Positions 11,100-21,136 of a DNA stretch of 64,000 nt are shown one piece after another. A program made the translations under genes and the position numbers. Below the pieces are notes generated by a model. It saw only the letters and a program-made list of their open reading frames with translations, was not told the DNA's origin and searched no databases. Within the stretch, counting starts at the first letter, position 1. Each line of letters starts with the position of its first letter. Origin of the DNA: Carettochelys insculpta (Eukaryota; Chordata; Testudines; Carettochelyidae); NCBI RefSeq assembly GCF_033958435.1, contig NC_134137.1:114462501-114526500 (forward strand). Reading direction: 5' to 3'.

Positions 11100-11575
11100 C
11101 TCAAAATTTTGACTATATCAATAGGGAGGAATATATCGCTGTGGTGCTGCAGGCCCTTGTGACTCACAAGAGATGCTTCACTGACTGTGTCAGGTGGTTG
11201 GGAAAGGTGCATGATAGCCACATTTTCTGGGACTCCTGCCTCTTCCAAAAAAAAGGTGCACGCTGACACCTTTTCCCCTACCACACCATCGGGGCTGAGA
11301 TAACGGACATGTCCATCGTCATCCAGGATGACATAGTCTACCACTTGTTCCCAGGGCTCATGGATCCCTATGTGCACAGCCTGGACCCCATCAAGGAACC
11401 CTTCTACACCAGAAAGAGCAAGTGACTGACGGTGGTGGAATGTGCATTTGACTGTTTGAAGGGGAAGTTCAGGAATCTGCTCACCAGCCTGACCTCAGTG
11501 ACTACAGCAGCCCTTTTCATGGTGGCAGCCTGTTGTATGGCCTACAACATACGTGAGATCAGGGGGTAGATGCTC
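11100..11575 (+). pseudogene. Harbinger transposase remnant
   Basis: Conceptual translation in two frames gives the second half of a PIF/Harbinger DDE transposase. The first part, about 11105-11255, reads YINREEYIAVVLQALV and then a GKVHDSHIF block that keeps the second catalytic aspartate of the family HDA motif. After a frame change near 11255 come PGLMDPY and, after a stop at 11422-11424, VVECAFDCLKGKF with the catalytic glutamate, and AACCMAYNIRE. The region with the first aspartate (DGTH) and the helix-turn-helix is missing. It belongs to the same family as the gene at 19306 but is much diverged and cannot be active. Confidence 0.8.
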
Positions 11576-12639
11576 CTGCCAGGGTGCAGGTCTGAGGCTG
11601 AGTGTCTGACCAGGAGTATGAGCAGCTGGACACCAGTGCCATCTGGAGAGAACATCAAAGAGCCACAATCATCAGAGAAGCTTTGAGCAAAAGTTTTGTA
11701 CACGGCCCGTTCTAAGACTCTCTCTTATGCCACTCTACCGGGGGTCCCCGAACGCCCTGTGTATGCCTGTCATCCTCCACCCTCCACCCTCCCCATTCCC
11801 TCCTTTCCTCCCTCCCCTTCAGCACAAACAATAAAGCCAGCATGTGTGGAACAGGACTCTTTATTGGTGAGACATACAACGGGGGAAGGAGTGGGTTTAG
11901 AACCTGGAATAGGAGGTGGCACCTGGCCCAGGAGGCTGGTAGTCATCGGCTGCTTTAGGGGTCCCACATCTCCATGTTCCAGACCTTCCCTGAGGTGACA
12001 CCACAAGACTCAGTTCAGATGATGATGATATGTTTCTTGCAAGGCCCTGTGTTGCCTAGACAGTGGCAGGGTTGTGGGGATGGGTGGTTTGGTGTCCTTC
12101 TCTGTTCCATGAGTGCCAGACCCAGCTCTCACAGTGTCCTGCAGGGACAGAGCTTCCATCCCTGCCCACTCAAGGAAAGGAATTTGGGAGAGGTGCTTAT
12201 GAGAGGCAGTTAATACTTGCCAGAGAGGGACGGGGCTAACAGGTTCCCTACCTCATCCTTCCCGGCAGGGTCCCATGCATGAGATCAGATGCCTCTGCAT
12301 CACTGAGCTTGATCAGGAGTGAATGTTGTGTGAGTGCAGGCATGTCCCTGAGCCATGACCCCAGATTACTCGTTGGTTTCATGACCCCAGACTACTCATT
12401 GGGGTCATGTTGTGGGACAGTATTCTACCACAGAGGTCAGAATGGGGAAGGCCTCTCCAGGATCCCCATAGGAAGGAATGAGGCATCCCTGTGTGAGCAT
12501 GTGAGGGAGCTGAGTGCTCTGGACTGGTGCTCCATATGCGGGCACGTGGGTGAACTGTTACATAAGCCTTGGGCTGAATGGGCCAGGTGAGGAGGGTGCA
12601 GCCTCCTGTGACCCATTGCCTGCCCCTACTTGTGGCCAG

Positions 12640-13200
12640 GGAAAGTTATGGAACTTACCTGAGGTGCTCACCTCAGGTTCTTGGGGTGAGGAAGCCTGGG
12701 AGATGTCCTGGGAGTTGGGGTTCAGGGGGTCTGGCTCCAGGGTCAAGAGCAGCTCCTGGCTGGTGGGCAGGGATGCCTGGCTGGCCTCCTCCTTGCCATC
12801 AGCGTTGTCAGCATCTGCCATCCCACCCTCCTGCTGACTGACATTGGGGGTGTCCTGGCTGGACTTGATGTAGATGGCAGAGGAGGCAACTGCCCCCTCG
12901 CCACACACAGGGTGACACGGAGCTGCTGATAGTAGCCACAGGTATGTGATGCCTCCCCACGGCATCTGCTCTGCTCCCTGGCCTTGTTGTAGGCCTGCTG
13001 CAGCTCCTTGATCTTGAGTCAGCACCACTCAAAGGTCCTGGAATGCACCTTGTTAGTCAGGCTGGCTAACTATATACATCTGCATTGCGCTTCTTGGTGT
13101 GGAGATCCCGGAGGTTGGTCTCCTCTGCCCAGATGTTAATGAGGCCCAAAATCTCTGTACCACTCCAGGTCAGGGCTCTACTGCATCTCTGGGCAGTGGT
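12640..13200 (-). pseudogene. Harbinger Myb/SANT-like protein remnant
   Basis: Reading the minus strand from about 13180 gives TWSGTEILGLINIWAEE, a trihelix Myb/SANT start with spaced tryptophans, then TKKRNADVY. After stops and a frameshift come LKIKELQQAYNKAREQ near 12965-13015 and CGYYQQLR near 12910-12935. Each block has a counterpart in the intact gene at 21137-23166 (SWTEAELWDLLGLWSEEE, SKRRNADAF, KVKELRKGYARARD, CPFYREL). Downstream the frame is rich in Ser, Gln and acidic residues (TSQELLLTLEP near 12730), as in Myb-like proteins of this family. Several stops make it a pseudogene. Confidence 0.75.
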
Positions 13201-13586
13201 TGCTGTAGGAGCTGCATGAGTGCTGGCAGCATGTTCTGGGGTCGCTCATGCTGACTGTCCACTCAGGGCCCCTCATGGCTGGCCACGTGCATTGAGTCCT
13301 TCTCCCCTCAAGGACCTTATGTAGCTTCACAGAAGGAGGAGAGCAGTGGAGATGCCAGGTGTAGCCACAGCAGTCAGGGCTGCAGCTGCAAGAGCCCTCT
13401 GTTGGCCAATTATTTCGAATTAATGCAACTGCCTGCGCACACTACCGCTATTTTGAAACGTGTTAATTTTCATGGAAAGCAGGAGTACCAGTTTCAAAAT
13501 AATGGCCAGGGTAATGTGCATGCTCCGCTTGTTATTTCAAAATTAGGGGCCTTATTTTGAAATTAAATCCTAGAGTAGACTAGACC

Positions 13587-14871
13587 AGAAAGATATGGAG
13601 ATTTACTTAAATAGCTATTCTGGGAATAGCTCTCCATGGGGCCACTATTATTTCATCAAAAGTGAATCTTTTGTGGATTACATTAAACCAGAAAAAGGCA
13701 CTCTTATTCCAGAAAAAGGCACTCTTATTCCAGAATAAGGACAGGGAGAGCTGTTGTGGAATAGTCATTGTGCTTTAAATTCATATCCTACTTTATTCTG
13801 GAATAATTTTCATATGCAGGCAGACTTTATTGACTATACATCTCAGGAGGTGATTGCCACCTAAATGTAAAATTATTAATATTTGAAAAGAGATGTTTGT
13901 ATTTTAAGCACATCATGATCCCTTGTTTATACTGATGGATATATGGAATTCAAGATAGTTCTGATTTCTGATGTTTCAGGAGGATGGGCACCAGATTTTG
14001 TGATAAGAAAAACATTAGTCCTAATAGCAAGAGGGGAAAATGACATTTTCTGTAAATAATTTACCATTTGCATTTATTCTGGAGCTCCTAAAATATGAAT
14101 TGCACCTATATTTTTTCCACAATGACAGGCCTGTGTGATATTAAGTCCTCCATTGAAGAAAGGAAGGAAAAATTCACTCTGTTTTAGTCTAAACTGGAAG
14201 TTTTGCCTCATTGACAATGGGCAAAAGTGAGATTTGGGTGCTATAGTCAGAAAAATGTGTATTTTTTATTACGATTTCATTCAGAAAGCTGAGAAGTTTT
14301 TCCTAAAAAATATATTACTAGCATGCTAAATTGTAGCTTCCTATATCAAGTCACAGTACTCATATATTTACCCCCATTTATCCCGGATGTGGGATAAATA
14401 ACATGAGTATCTCATCTTCTTAGCTGATGAGACTATCCTGACAATGTGCCAACATTATGAGACAATGTACACATAATTATTAGTTCTGGCAGCTGTAAGA
14501 AAGCTAATTCTTCACACAATCCCTTGTTTTTTCACTCACAATTAGCGTAATCTTCCTCACTATACGTTATGATGTTTCTATCCTGAGAATTTTGGAACAC
14601 ACGATTTTGGGATCATCTATGCTGGTCTCGACCTATTTCATTACCATTTCCTTGTCTGTTTTGTCCTGTCTCAAACTGTAAAATACATAAGTAGGAAGTA
14701 CTATTGGTACTGGTTTAGATGTCTCCCTGGAATCTCCTCCAAAATGGATCAATAATTGTTATGTAAAAAGAAAACAGTGAAGAAATCACTATTTTATCAT
14801 TAGAGGAAATCCCAATGATAAACATAGTGTGAGACACACACCTCTCAAATGAACTATTAAAAAAACAGTAG
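13587..14871. other. No gene; 21-bp tandem duplication at 13690-13731
   Basis: The unit AGAAAAAGGCACTCTTATTC plus C is present twice in perfect tandem at 13690-13731. Nearby TTATTCTGGAATAA-type words (13600-13810) suggest an old MITE. The rest is AT-rich and featureless. Confidence 0.5.
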
Positions 14872-14963
14872 GGCTGTCAAGCGATTAAAACAATTAATTG
14901 TGATTAATCGCACAATTACCAAAATTAATGGTGATTAATCACATGATTAATTGCGCTGTGAAA
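14872..14963. repeat. AT-rich MITE core with repeated ATTAATCG blocks
   Basis: After GGGCTGTCAAGCGATTAAAA, the sequence repeats AATTAATTGTGATTAATCGC and AATTAATGGTGATTAATCAC. Motifs of the form (A)TTAATCGC occur on both strands. I recognise this as a common vertebrate interspersed repeat but cannot name its superfamily with certainty. Confidence 0.5.
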
Positions 14964-15429
14964 CAATAATAAGAATACTAATTTATAATAGAAGCTGCAT
15001 TTTACAGATTCCATTTTTTGTCAGATAAAGTCTAGTCATTGTCTGAATAACATCTAAATGATTTTTTTTTGTATCTGTAAACTTAGTGCTAGGGTGATGT
15101 ACAAGTGAAGTAGCAGCAAGCAAGTAGACAGAGAAATGTCTGAACTGATGAACTGAAGATTATTTAACAACATGAAGTACTGTTCTAGCAAAGTTTCAAA
15201 AATTATTGTATGGTGCAAATAAAGAATCAGGCACCTAGTCAAAACTACTCAAGGGCAAGGGGGCAATTTTAGCTCTTTCCCCCATCCCCGCCTGAATCAC
15301 TAGCTAGTTTACACTGGGGTACTCCTGGGAAGTCACTGGGAACAGAAAATGAATGGCCAGCTGTGAGTGTGGAAGTCTCTGGGGTTAGCCTGGCACCTTA
15401 AAACAGTAAAATCTCAGAAGGGTGTAATA
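14964..15429. other. No gene recognised
   Basis: AT-rich sequence with a T8 run at 15062-15069. The 62-codon minus-strand open frame at 15054-15242 is low-complexity and unrelated to known proteins. Confidence 0.5.
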
Positions 15430-16080
15430 CAGTACAACCCTGATTATCCCACCCCCATTATCCAGCATTCTGTTGTAGCCGACACTGGCTGGTGTGGTCT
15501 GGGATAAAACAGAATGTTGGATAAAGGGGGTTACATAATCTCCCCTGAACCCCACAGCAACCACAAATGGCTCCACAAATAGCCCACCCTGAGCAGCCAG
15601 CAGCCCCATCTGGAGCCAGTAGAGGATGCACTCCTGGGGCCGCCTGGGGCTCCCTGTGCAAGCCAGGGCTCCCCACACCCTGGAGCAGGTCAGGGCTCCC
15701 CATGTCCCAGAGCTAACCGGGGTTCTTCACCCATGGCCAGCTGAGGCTACATGCCCTGGGGCCACCAGTGGCCATCTGTCTTGGGTCTGGCTGGGGCTCC
15801 ATGCTTCGGGGACACTGGCAACAGTCTACTCACGTTTCACACCTGGGCTGCTGGGGTTTCCCAACTTGAGCCAGCAGTGGCTGCCCACCCAAGGAGCCAG
15901 TCCAGGGAGCTGGCTCCATGGCAGCCCACCATGGGCAGCCGGCTCTGCAGCAGCCTGCCTCAGGCAGAGGGCAGTCTGCCAGGGTAGCCGACCCTGGGCA
16001 GAAGCAGCCAGCTCTGTCACAGGCCGCCCCGCTGGCAGCAGGGGCCCACGCAGCTGGCAGCTCCTCACCTCCCACATCTT
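15430..16080. mobile_element. Pogo/Tigger-like element, left end plus GC-rich interior
   Basis: The sequence CAGTACAACCCTGATTATCC starts immediately after a TA dinucleotide (15428-15429). This matches the CAGT...ATTATCC type ends of pogo-like Tc1/mariner elements. An inverted internal copy (TTGGATAAAGGGGGTTACAT) lies near 15512-15535. From about 15560 to 16080 the interior is GC-rich and imperfectly repetitive, with CAGGGCTCCCCA, GGCTGGGGCTCCATG and CAGCAGTGGCTGCCC-type phrases. Long open frames on both strands here follow from base composition, not from a gene. I could not find the right terminus. Confidence 0.5.
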
Positions 16081-17787
16081 CCCTCCTCCAGTTTGAAAAG
16101 ACTCATGGACTCAGGAATATTGTCCTTGGCTTACACCAAGGCTGAATTTAGTTCATGGGATTTAGGTTTTGCAGAGTCCATGAGATGCTGTCACATCACT
16201 TCCCTATCGAAGCAAGGTACAATGATGTTAGGGAAGACAAGAATAAAAGGTACATAACTTTACCATTTAAAATCAGGCTGTCAGCATTATTATTTAATCT
16301 ATTTGTTTTTCAGTTTAATCTTGGACTGATCCAGCTTCCTACTAAAATAGATTGTCCTTGTTCAAATTTCCCGATTACACTGAAAGCAGTTTCCTCTCAA
16401 TTTGGGAAAGCCAATTCTGCACTTATCTGAAAGGATTTGGGCTGCCTGTTTTCCTGTTTTTAATTTATAGGGATTGCATGCTGTAAACAAGAGGTGGATG
16501 TGCAGTGCTGGTGATTTTGGAGCTGGCAGTCATGGGGAGACAGGGGTCTCCAAATTTAACACGATGATGGGCTAGCTCTAGTCCTTTGAAATTGATTCCA
16601 TGGATGAGTTTTATTTCTTGTAACCAAAGGGAATCTCTTTTTGCAAACTAGTGTCCTGATAGTTTAGAGAAACAGAAAACAATTTTCACAGCTCATTCAT
16701 ATAACCAATGAAACGTGAAATAGGTTGCACGGTTAGGTGAAATTGCATGAGGTTCTCTGTATCACACCACATAAGGCATTCCTATACACCTTTCATTGGC
16801 TTAGAGAGATAAACAGGAAGCAATAATATTCCTTAATATAAATTCTATTTATTTCATATCAAAATAAAAGAGAATGAATGACTGCCATTAGTCCATTTTC
16901 CTATTTATTTCCACCCAAGAAATTCAGATTCTATTATTGAGCAGAAACAGAAACTAAGTGCTTTGCTCAGATTTAGGACTATTAATTCTTATGTGTAATC
17001 CATGAATACAGTAAAGCAGATTTCTCACAGGTATCAGTGTGTGCAGGTGCCTGAATACTGTAAATCTAAACCCACAATCAGATTGTTGCCTATGTTACTC
17101 CAAGGTTTCAAAACTACTGTGATAACATTTGAGTGTTATTGACAAGAATACAATAAAACGAACCCTGCAAACTACAATGATCCCAAGAAGAAAGCTAACT
17201 AATTTTGTTAACCAGTTTTTCCTATAGTCTCTTTCACTGACACTTAATAGTAAAGCCAGTTCCTTTGTGTCTTATCAGAGAAGTTCCCACAGCAAAAAGC
17301 CAAGACAAAACCCAAACACAAAAGTTTGTGCCTGAGGCATGTGGACAAGCATGGTGAGCATGGAGAAACTCTGGGTCCATTAAAAAAAGCCTCTGTTTCT
17401 GCCTTCAGATCTGACCTGGTAGAGCACTCCTCCATTATAGTAGTGTGCAAACCTCTTTCACTCTACTAAGCGCTGTTTGTCAGTCACTAGGATAACAACG
17501 AGAGTTTTACATTGATTTTAAACTACTTCAGGATGCAGATGTTGCAATTACACTTAAAAACAGTAGCTAGACAGACCCTGAATGGCAGCCAGGTTTTATT
17601 ATTGCTGTCCATCCAGGGAGCACTTTTATTGGTAGCAATCAGTGTTAGCTCTTCAATAGCAGCCTATCATTTTTCTTCAGGCTTTTGTGGACACATATGA
17701 CAGTGTGCATTGAATGAAAAGAAGTACATATTTTGTTCCACGATTATGCATTCTCTTACAGGTTTTTAATTTTAACTTCCTGTCTAT
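16081..17787. other. No gene recognised
   Basis: AT-rich unique-looking sequence. Short frames have no recognisable domain and I see no bordered repeat. Confidence 0.5.
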
Positions 17788-17790
17788 TTT

Positions 17791-18634
17791 GGCTATGTCT
17801 ACACTAGAGTGATCTGTCGATGGACGTTTCTGATCATTCAATAAAACTTCTGTCAACAGATAGCAGTCAGACTGCCAAGTGAATTAAAAGAGTGACCCAC
17901 CCTGTTGACAGAGAGCAACTGGACTGTGTGGCTGCTCTCTTGACAAAATGGCCAACTGGAAGCACAGCAGACAGTGCTGCCTGGTGTCCCAGAAGCCCTG
18001 TCTGTTGACAGACAACCCCCTGCAACATCCAGACTGGCTTTCTGTTGACAGAATCTGTTGATAGAGGTGTTCTACATCATGGGAGAGTGACAGAATGCTG
18101 TCGACAAAAGTGGCATGTTCTGTTGGTTTACTGTTGAAAGAACACCTTGGGAATGTAGATGCTCTGTACCTGGATCTACACTTCAGAGTTCCGTTGACTA
18201 AAGAGGCCTCCTGTCAACAGAACTAGGAGTGTCCACACTACAGACACACTCTGTTGAGAATCTATCAACAGAACACAGCAGTTTTCCCAGCAGAGTTCTA
18301 TCTTGACCGTAACAGGCATAGTGCCTCTGTCGACAGATTCTGTTGACAAAAAATAGTGTAGATGCCTGGGGGGGGGGCCCTGTGTCAACAAACAGGGCTT
18401 CTGGTCCACCAGGTTGCCCTGTTTGCAGTGCTTTCGGTTGGCTGTTCAGTCAACAGAGGGCTGAGTGTTGACAGGAGGAGCCTGTATTAGGTGTGGACAT
18501 GTTCTGTATTCAGAGGTTCTGTCAGGAAATATCTGTCAACAGTGACTTGTGCCAACAGGACTCTATAGAGTAGACACAGCTTGTGGGTTTTGTCAACAAA
18601 CACTTGTTGACAAAACTCTTTTGTAGACATAGCC
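17791..18634. mobile_element. 844-bp Harbinger-like MITE built of TGTTGACA/TGTCAACA motifs
   Basis: The element begins GGCTATGTCTACACTAG and ends TTTTGTAGACATAGCC. It is flanked by TTT at 17788-17790 and 18635-18637, a 3-bp duplication. The interior contains about fifteen copies, by eye, of a near-palindromic word TCTGTTGACAGA or its inverse, spread over both halves. There is no protein-coding content. Terminal sequence and duplication length place it with the other GTCTAC-ended elements in the window. Confidence 0.8.
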
Positions 18635-18947
18635 TTTGTGAATACCACAAAATGAGGAAGTGGAGTGTTTACATCTTGAATGCTAGCCAAGCTGAAGGAC
18701 TATTTCAATCAGATACCATATCTATGCACTCAGCAGGCATTAACAAGGTAATTTTGAAAGAGCTGTAGATCTCTTGTGTGACAAACCCACAACTATCCCT
18801 TTAGGGGTCCTGAGCTTCCAGGCGGCTCCTTGTGTGCCTCAGAGGCTCAGAGAGGCTCTTTTGTTGCCCTGGAGCTTTCCAAGGGCAAGGGTCTCCCTTT
18901 ACCAAGCCATTTTCATCACAGGCCAGTCTTGAGTGATGGCAGAGTAT

Positions 18948-18964
18948 GGCTACGTCTACACGTG
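18948..18964 (+). repeat. Left terminal inverted repeat of the Harbinger element
   Basis: GGCTACGTCTACACGTG follows the TAT target triplet and pairs with the right end at 23576-23592 with four mismatches. The core GTCTACA is shared by the ends of most MITEs in this window. Confidence 0.8.
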
Positions 18965-18969
18965 AAGCC

Positions 18970-19023
18970 AACATCGAAATAGCTTATTTCGATGTTGCAA
19001 CATCGAAATAGGCTATTTCGATG
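18970..19023. promoter_or_regulatory. Paired subterminal palindromes, candidate transposase or Myb binding sites
   Basis: Two palindromes stand four bases apart. The first (18970-18996) has arms AACATCGAAATA and TATTTCGATGTT around a 3-nt centre. The second (19001-19023) has arms CATCGAAATA and TATTTCGATG around another 3-nt centre. The same pair is preserved in inverted orientation in the deletion derivative near 44834-44886, with some decay. For PIF/Harbinger elements in fish, the Myb-like partner is known to bind subterminal palindromes. That these are its sites here is inference. Confidence 0.55.
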
Positions 19024-19217
19024 AATAACGTCTACATGTCCTCCAGGGCCGGCAACGTCGATGTTCAACTTCGACGTTGCTCAGCCCAACATCGAAATAG
19101 GCGCAGCGAGGGAACGTCTACACGCCCAAGTAGCACACATCGAAATAGGGATGCCAGGCACAGCTGCAGACAGGGTCAACGGGCGGACTAGCGCTTCCGG
19201 GGCAACAGCTAGCCGCT

Positions 19218-19228
19218 CCCTTAAAGGG
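19218..19228 (+). promoter_or_regulatory. Putative core promoter of the transposase gene
   Basis: CCCTTAAAGGG lies 77 bases before the ATG at 19306. A TTAAA core can act as a TATA-box variant. A near-identical word precedes the Myb-like gene at the other end (23270-23280), and a matching CCCTTTAAGGGAG persists in the derivative near 44640-44655. Confidence 0.4.
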
Positions 19229-19305
19229 CCCCTCCCACATACACTCAGCCTGCACAGCACGCGGTCTGAGGAGCCGTAGGCACACAGACCCCGGGCGCCG
19301 CAGTC

Positions 19306-20715
19306 ATGGACCCCCAGCAGCAGCAGCAGCAGCAGCAGCAGCTAGAGGTCCACCCAGCCCTCCCGGCAGGAGCAGGGCTTGCCCTGGCCCATGCCATGTG
19401 GGAGGCAGCTGAGTACCTTCTTGCTCCAGGGGAGGAGATGCCCCCAGGGCAGCAGGGCTCAACCCCTACCCCTGCAGCATCCCGCTCCACCCCCCGCCTC
19501 ACACGCCGGCGGCTGTGGAGCTACCACACCAGCACCGACTGGTGGGAGCGGCTGGTGCTTGGGGAGTGGGACGACGACCACTGGCTCAGGAACTTCAGGA
19601 TGAGCCGGCAGACATTCCTGGAGCTGTGCCAGTGGCTCACCCCCGCACTCAGGCACCGGGACACCGCCATGCGGCGTGCCCTCCCTGTGGAGAAACGGGT
19701 CGGCATCGCTGTCTGGAAGCTGGCCACTCCGGACAGCTACCGATCCGTGGGGCAGCAGTTTGGTGTCGGAAAGGCCACCGTCGGGGCTGTCTTCATGGAG
19801 GTAAGAGAACCCACAGGGGGAGGCCAGGGCAGGGTAGGGGGGCCAGAGCAGAGCAGGGGGGCCAGGGCAGAGCAGGGGGGCCAGGGCAGGGCAGGGCAGG
19901 GCCATGCACACCCTGCTCACCCCTCATTGGGGCTGTCCCATGTGCTTTCTCTGCAGGTCGTGCGTGCCATCAACGCCATGCTCCTGAACAGGCTCGTGAG
20001 GCTGGGGGACCCACATGCCACTGTCGCCGCCTTTGCCACCCTGGGCTTCCCCAACTGCTTCGGGGCTCTGGATGGGACTCACATCCCCATCCGCGCCCCG
20101 CACCACAGTGGAGGACGATACCTCAATCGGAAGGGCTACCATTCAGTCGTCCTGCAGGCCTTGGTGGACAGCCGGGGACGTTTCCAGGACATTTACGTGG
20201 GCTGGCCTGGCAGCACCCACGACGCCCGGGTTTTTCGGAACTCGGGCCTGTGCCACCGGCTGGAGGCGGGGACCTACATCCCCCAGCGGGAGATCCCTCT
20301 GGGGGACACCACCATGCCCTTCTGCGTCATCGCAGATGCGGCCTACCCCCTCCGGCCGTGGCTCATGCACCCCTACACGGGCCATCTCTCCGCTAGCCAG
20401 GAGCGCTTCAACGAGCGCCTGAACCGTGCGCGCCAGGTGGTGGAGCGCTCATTTGGCCGCCTCAAGGGACGCTGGCGATGTCTCCTGACCCGCCTGGATG
20501 CGGGCCCCAACAACATCCCCCAGATTGTGGGTGCCTGCTGCGCCCTGCACAACCTCGTGGAGAGCAAGGGGGAGACCTTTCTGCAGGGCTGGGCCGCGGA
20601 GGCAAGCAGGGCACACGTGCAGCCACCTGCTGCCCCCAGTCGGCAGGTGGACCCCGAGGGGACCCGGGTCCGGGAGGCCCTGCAGGCCCACTTCGACCAA
20701 CAGGCCGCGGGGTGA
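19306..20715 (+). CDS. PIF/Harbinger DDE transposase (HARBI1-like), two exons
   Basis: This gene encodes the enzyme that cuts and rejoins the Harbinger transposon. The ATG at 19306 opens MDP followed by a glutamine run encoded by CAG repeats. The predicted exons are 19306-19800 and 19957-20715, joined in phase 0 at GAG|GTAAG and TGCAG|GTC, giving 417 residues. The 156-bp intron is itself open, so an unspliced form would have 469. A helix-turn-helix-like stretch lies at about 131-165 and reads QQFGVGKATVGAVFMEV near the exon end. The catalytic triad is complete: Asp204 in LDGTHIPI, Asp254 in GSTHDARVF and Glu328 in VVERSFGRLKGRW. The conserved RKGYHSVVLQALVD, FCVIADAAYPL and GACCALHNLVE blocks are also present. 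Length and motifs fit autonomous vertebrate Harbinger transposases. Because this copy has target duplications and retained ends, it is a transposon gene and not the host HARBI1 gene. Activity is not shown. Confidence 0.92.
   Translation: MDPQQQQQQQQQLEVHPALPAGAGLALAHAMWEAAEYLLAPGEEMPPGQQGSTPTPAASRSTPRLTRRRLWSYHTSTDWWERLVLGEWDDDHWLRNFRMSRQTFLELCQWLTPALRHRDTAMRRALPVEKRVGIAVWKLATPDSYRSVGQQFGVGKATVGAVFMEVREPTGGGQGRVGGPEQSRGARAEQGGQGRAGQGHAHPAHPSLGLSHVLSLQVVRAINAMLLNRLVRLGDPHATVAAFATLGFPNCFGALDGTHIPIRAPHHSGGRYLNRKGYHSVVLQALVDSRGRFQDIYVGWPGSTHDARVFRNSGLCHRLEAGTYIPQREIPLGDTTMPFCVIADAAYPLRPWLMHPYTGHLSASQERFNERLNRARQVVERSFGRLKGRWRCLLTRLDAGPNNIPQIVGACCALHNLVESKGETFLQGWAAEASRAHVQPPAAPSRQVDPEGTRVREALQAHFDQQAAG
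19801..19956 (+). other. In-frame 156-bp intron of the transposase gene
   Basis: The donor GTAAGAG follows ATGGAG, and the acceptor TTTCTCTGCAG precedes GTCGTGCGTGCC. Removing it restores the family sequence FMEVVRAINAM. The intron consists largely of imperfect GGGGGGCCAGGGCAG repeats, is a multiple of three and has no stop. Confidence 0.8.
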
Positions 20716-20891
20716 ACTCTGCCCAGGCCCCCGACTGCCTGCCCCTTCCTCCCCCACACCCCTGCCCCAACGCCCACACCATGGAGCACCCCACCGCCCC
20801 CCTCCCGACTTGTCCTGGACAAATGACAGCACAAACTTGTGGCTGAACGTAAACTTTTTTTTTGTCTTTCAGAAACTTTTTTTTTTTTTTC

Positions 20892-20897
20892 AATAAA
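20892..20897 (+). promoter_or_regulatory. Polyadenylation signal of the transposase gene
   Basis: AATAAA lies 177 bases past the stop codon, after a long T run. A second AATAAA occurs at 20957-20962. Confidence 0.55.
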
Positions 20898-21136
20898 TAT
20901 GTCAAACACAAACCAAAAAGTAGGGACAAACGTTCAACAAAAGCAAGATGTGCACAAATAAAACAATACAACAACAAAGCAAACAAGTGTGCGCCATCAA
21001 CCAAAAAGAAATCCAGGGAGGAGAACGGGGAGAACTATTTACATGGGGGGGATGGGGCAAACGGGGGCACCAAAAAAAAACAGTCCAACTATATACACAA
21101 CAACAAGGGGGGGGCCACGTCCCGGGCCCCTCGCCC

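Larger units (their letters stand above)
10876..13586. mobile_element. Decayed two-gene Harbinger element, 2711 bp
   Basis: The left end GGCTGTGTCTACAC starts at 10876 and the right end GTAGACTAGACC stops at 13586. Both are flanked by the triplet AGA (10873-10875 and 13587-13589), a 3-bp target duplication. Inside, a transposase remnant on the plus strand (about 11100-11575) and a Myb/SANT remnant on the minus strand (about 12640-13200) point toward each other, the same layout as the element at 18948-23592. The left subterminal region has CTTCGAAG and TTCAAAGT blocks and the right one TTATTTCAAAAT and TTATTTTGAAAT blocks. Much of the original length is deleted, including the amino-terminal part of the transposase. 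Confidence 0.8.

Noticed and set aside
19306..20715. Host HARBI1 gene instead of a transposon gene
   Set aside because: It sits between terminal inverted repeats with target duplications and has its Myb-like partner inside the same element.
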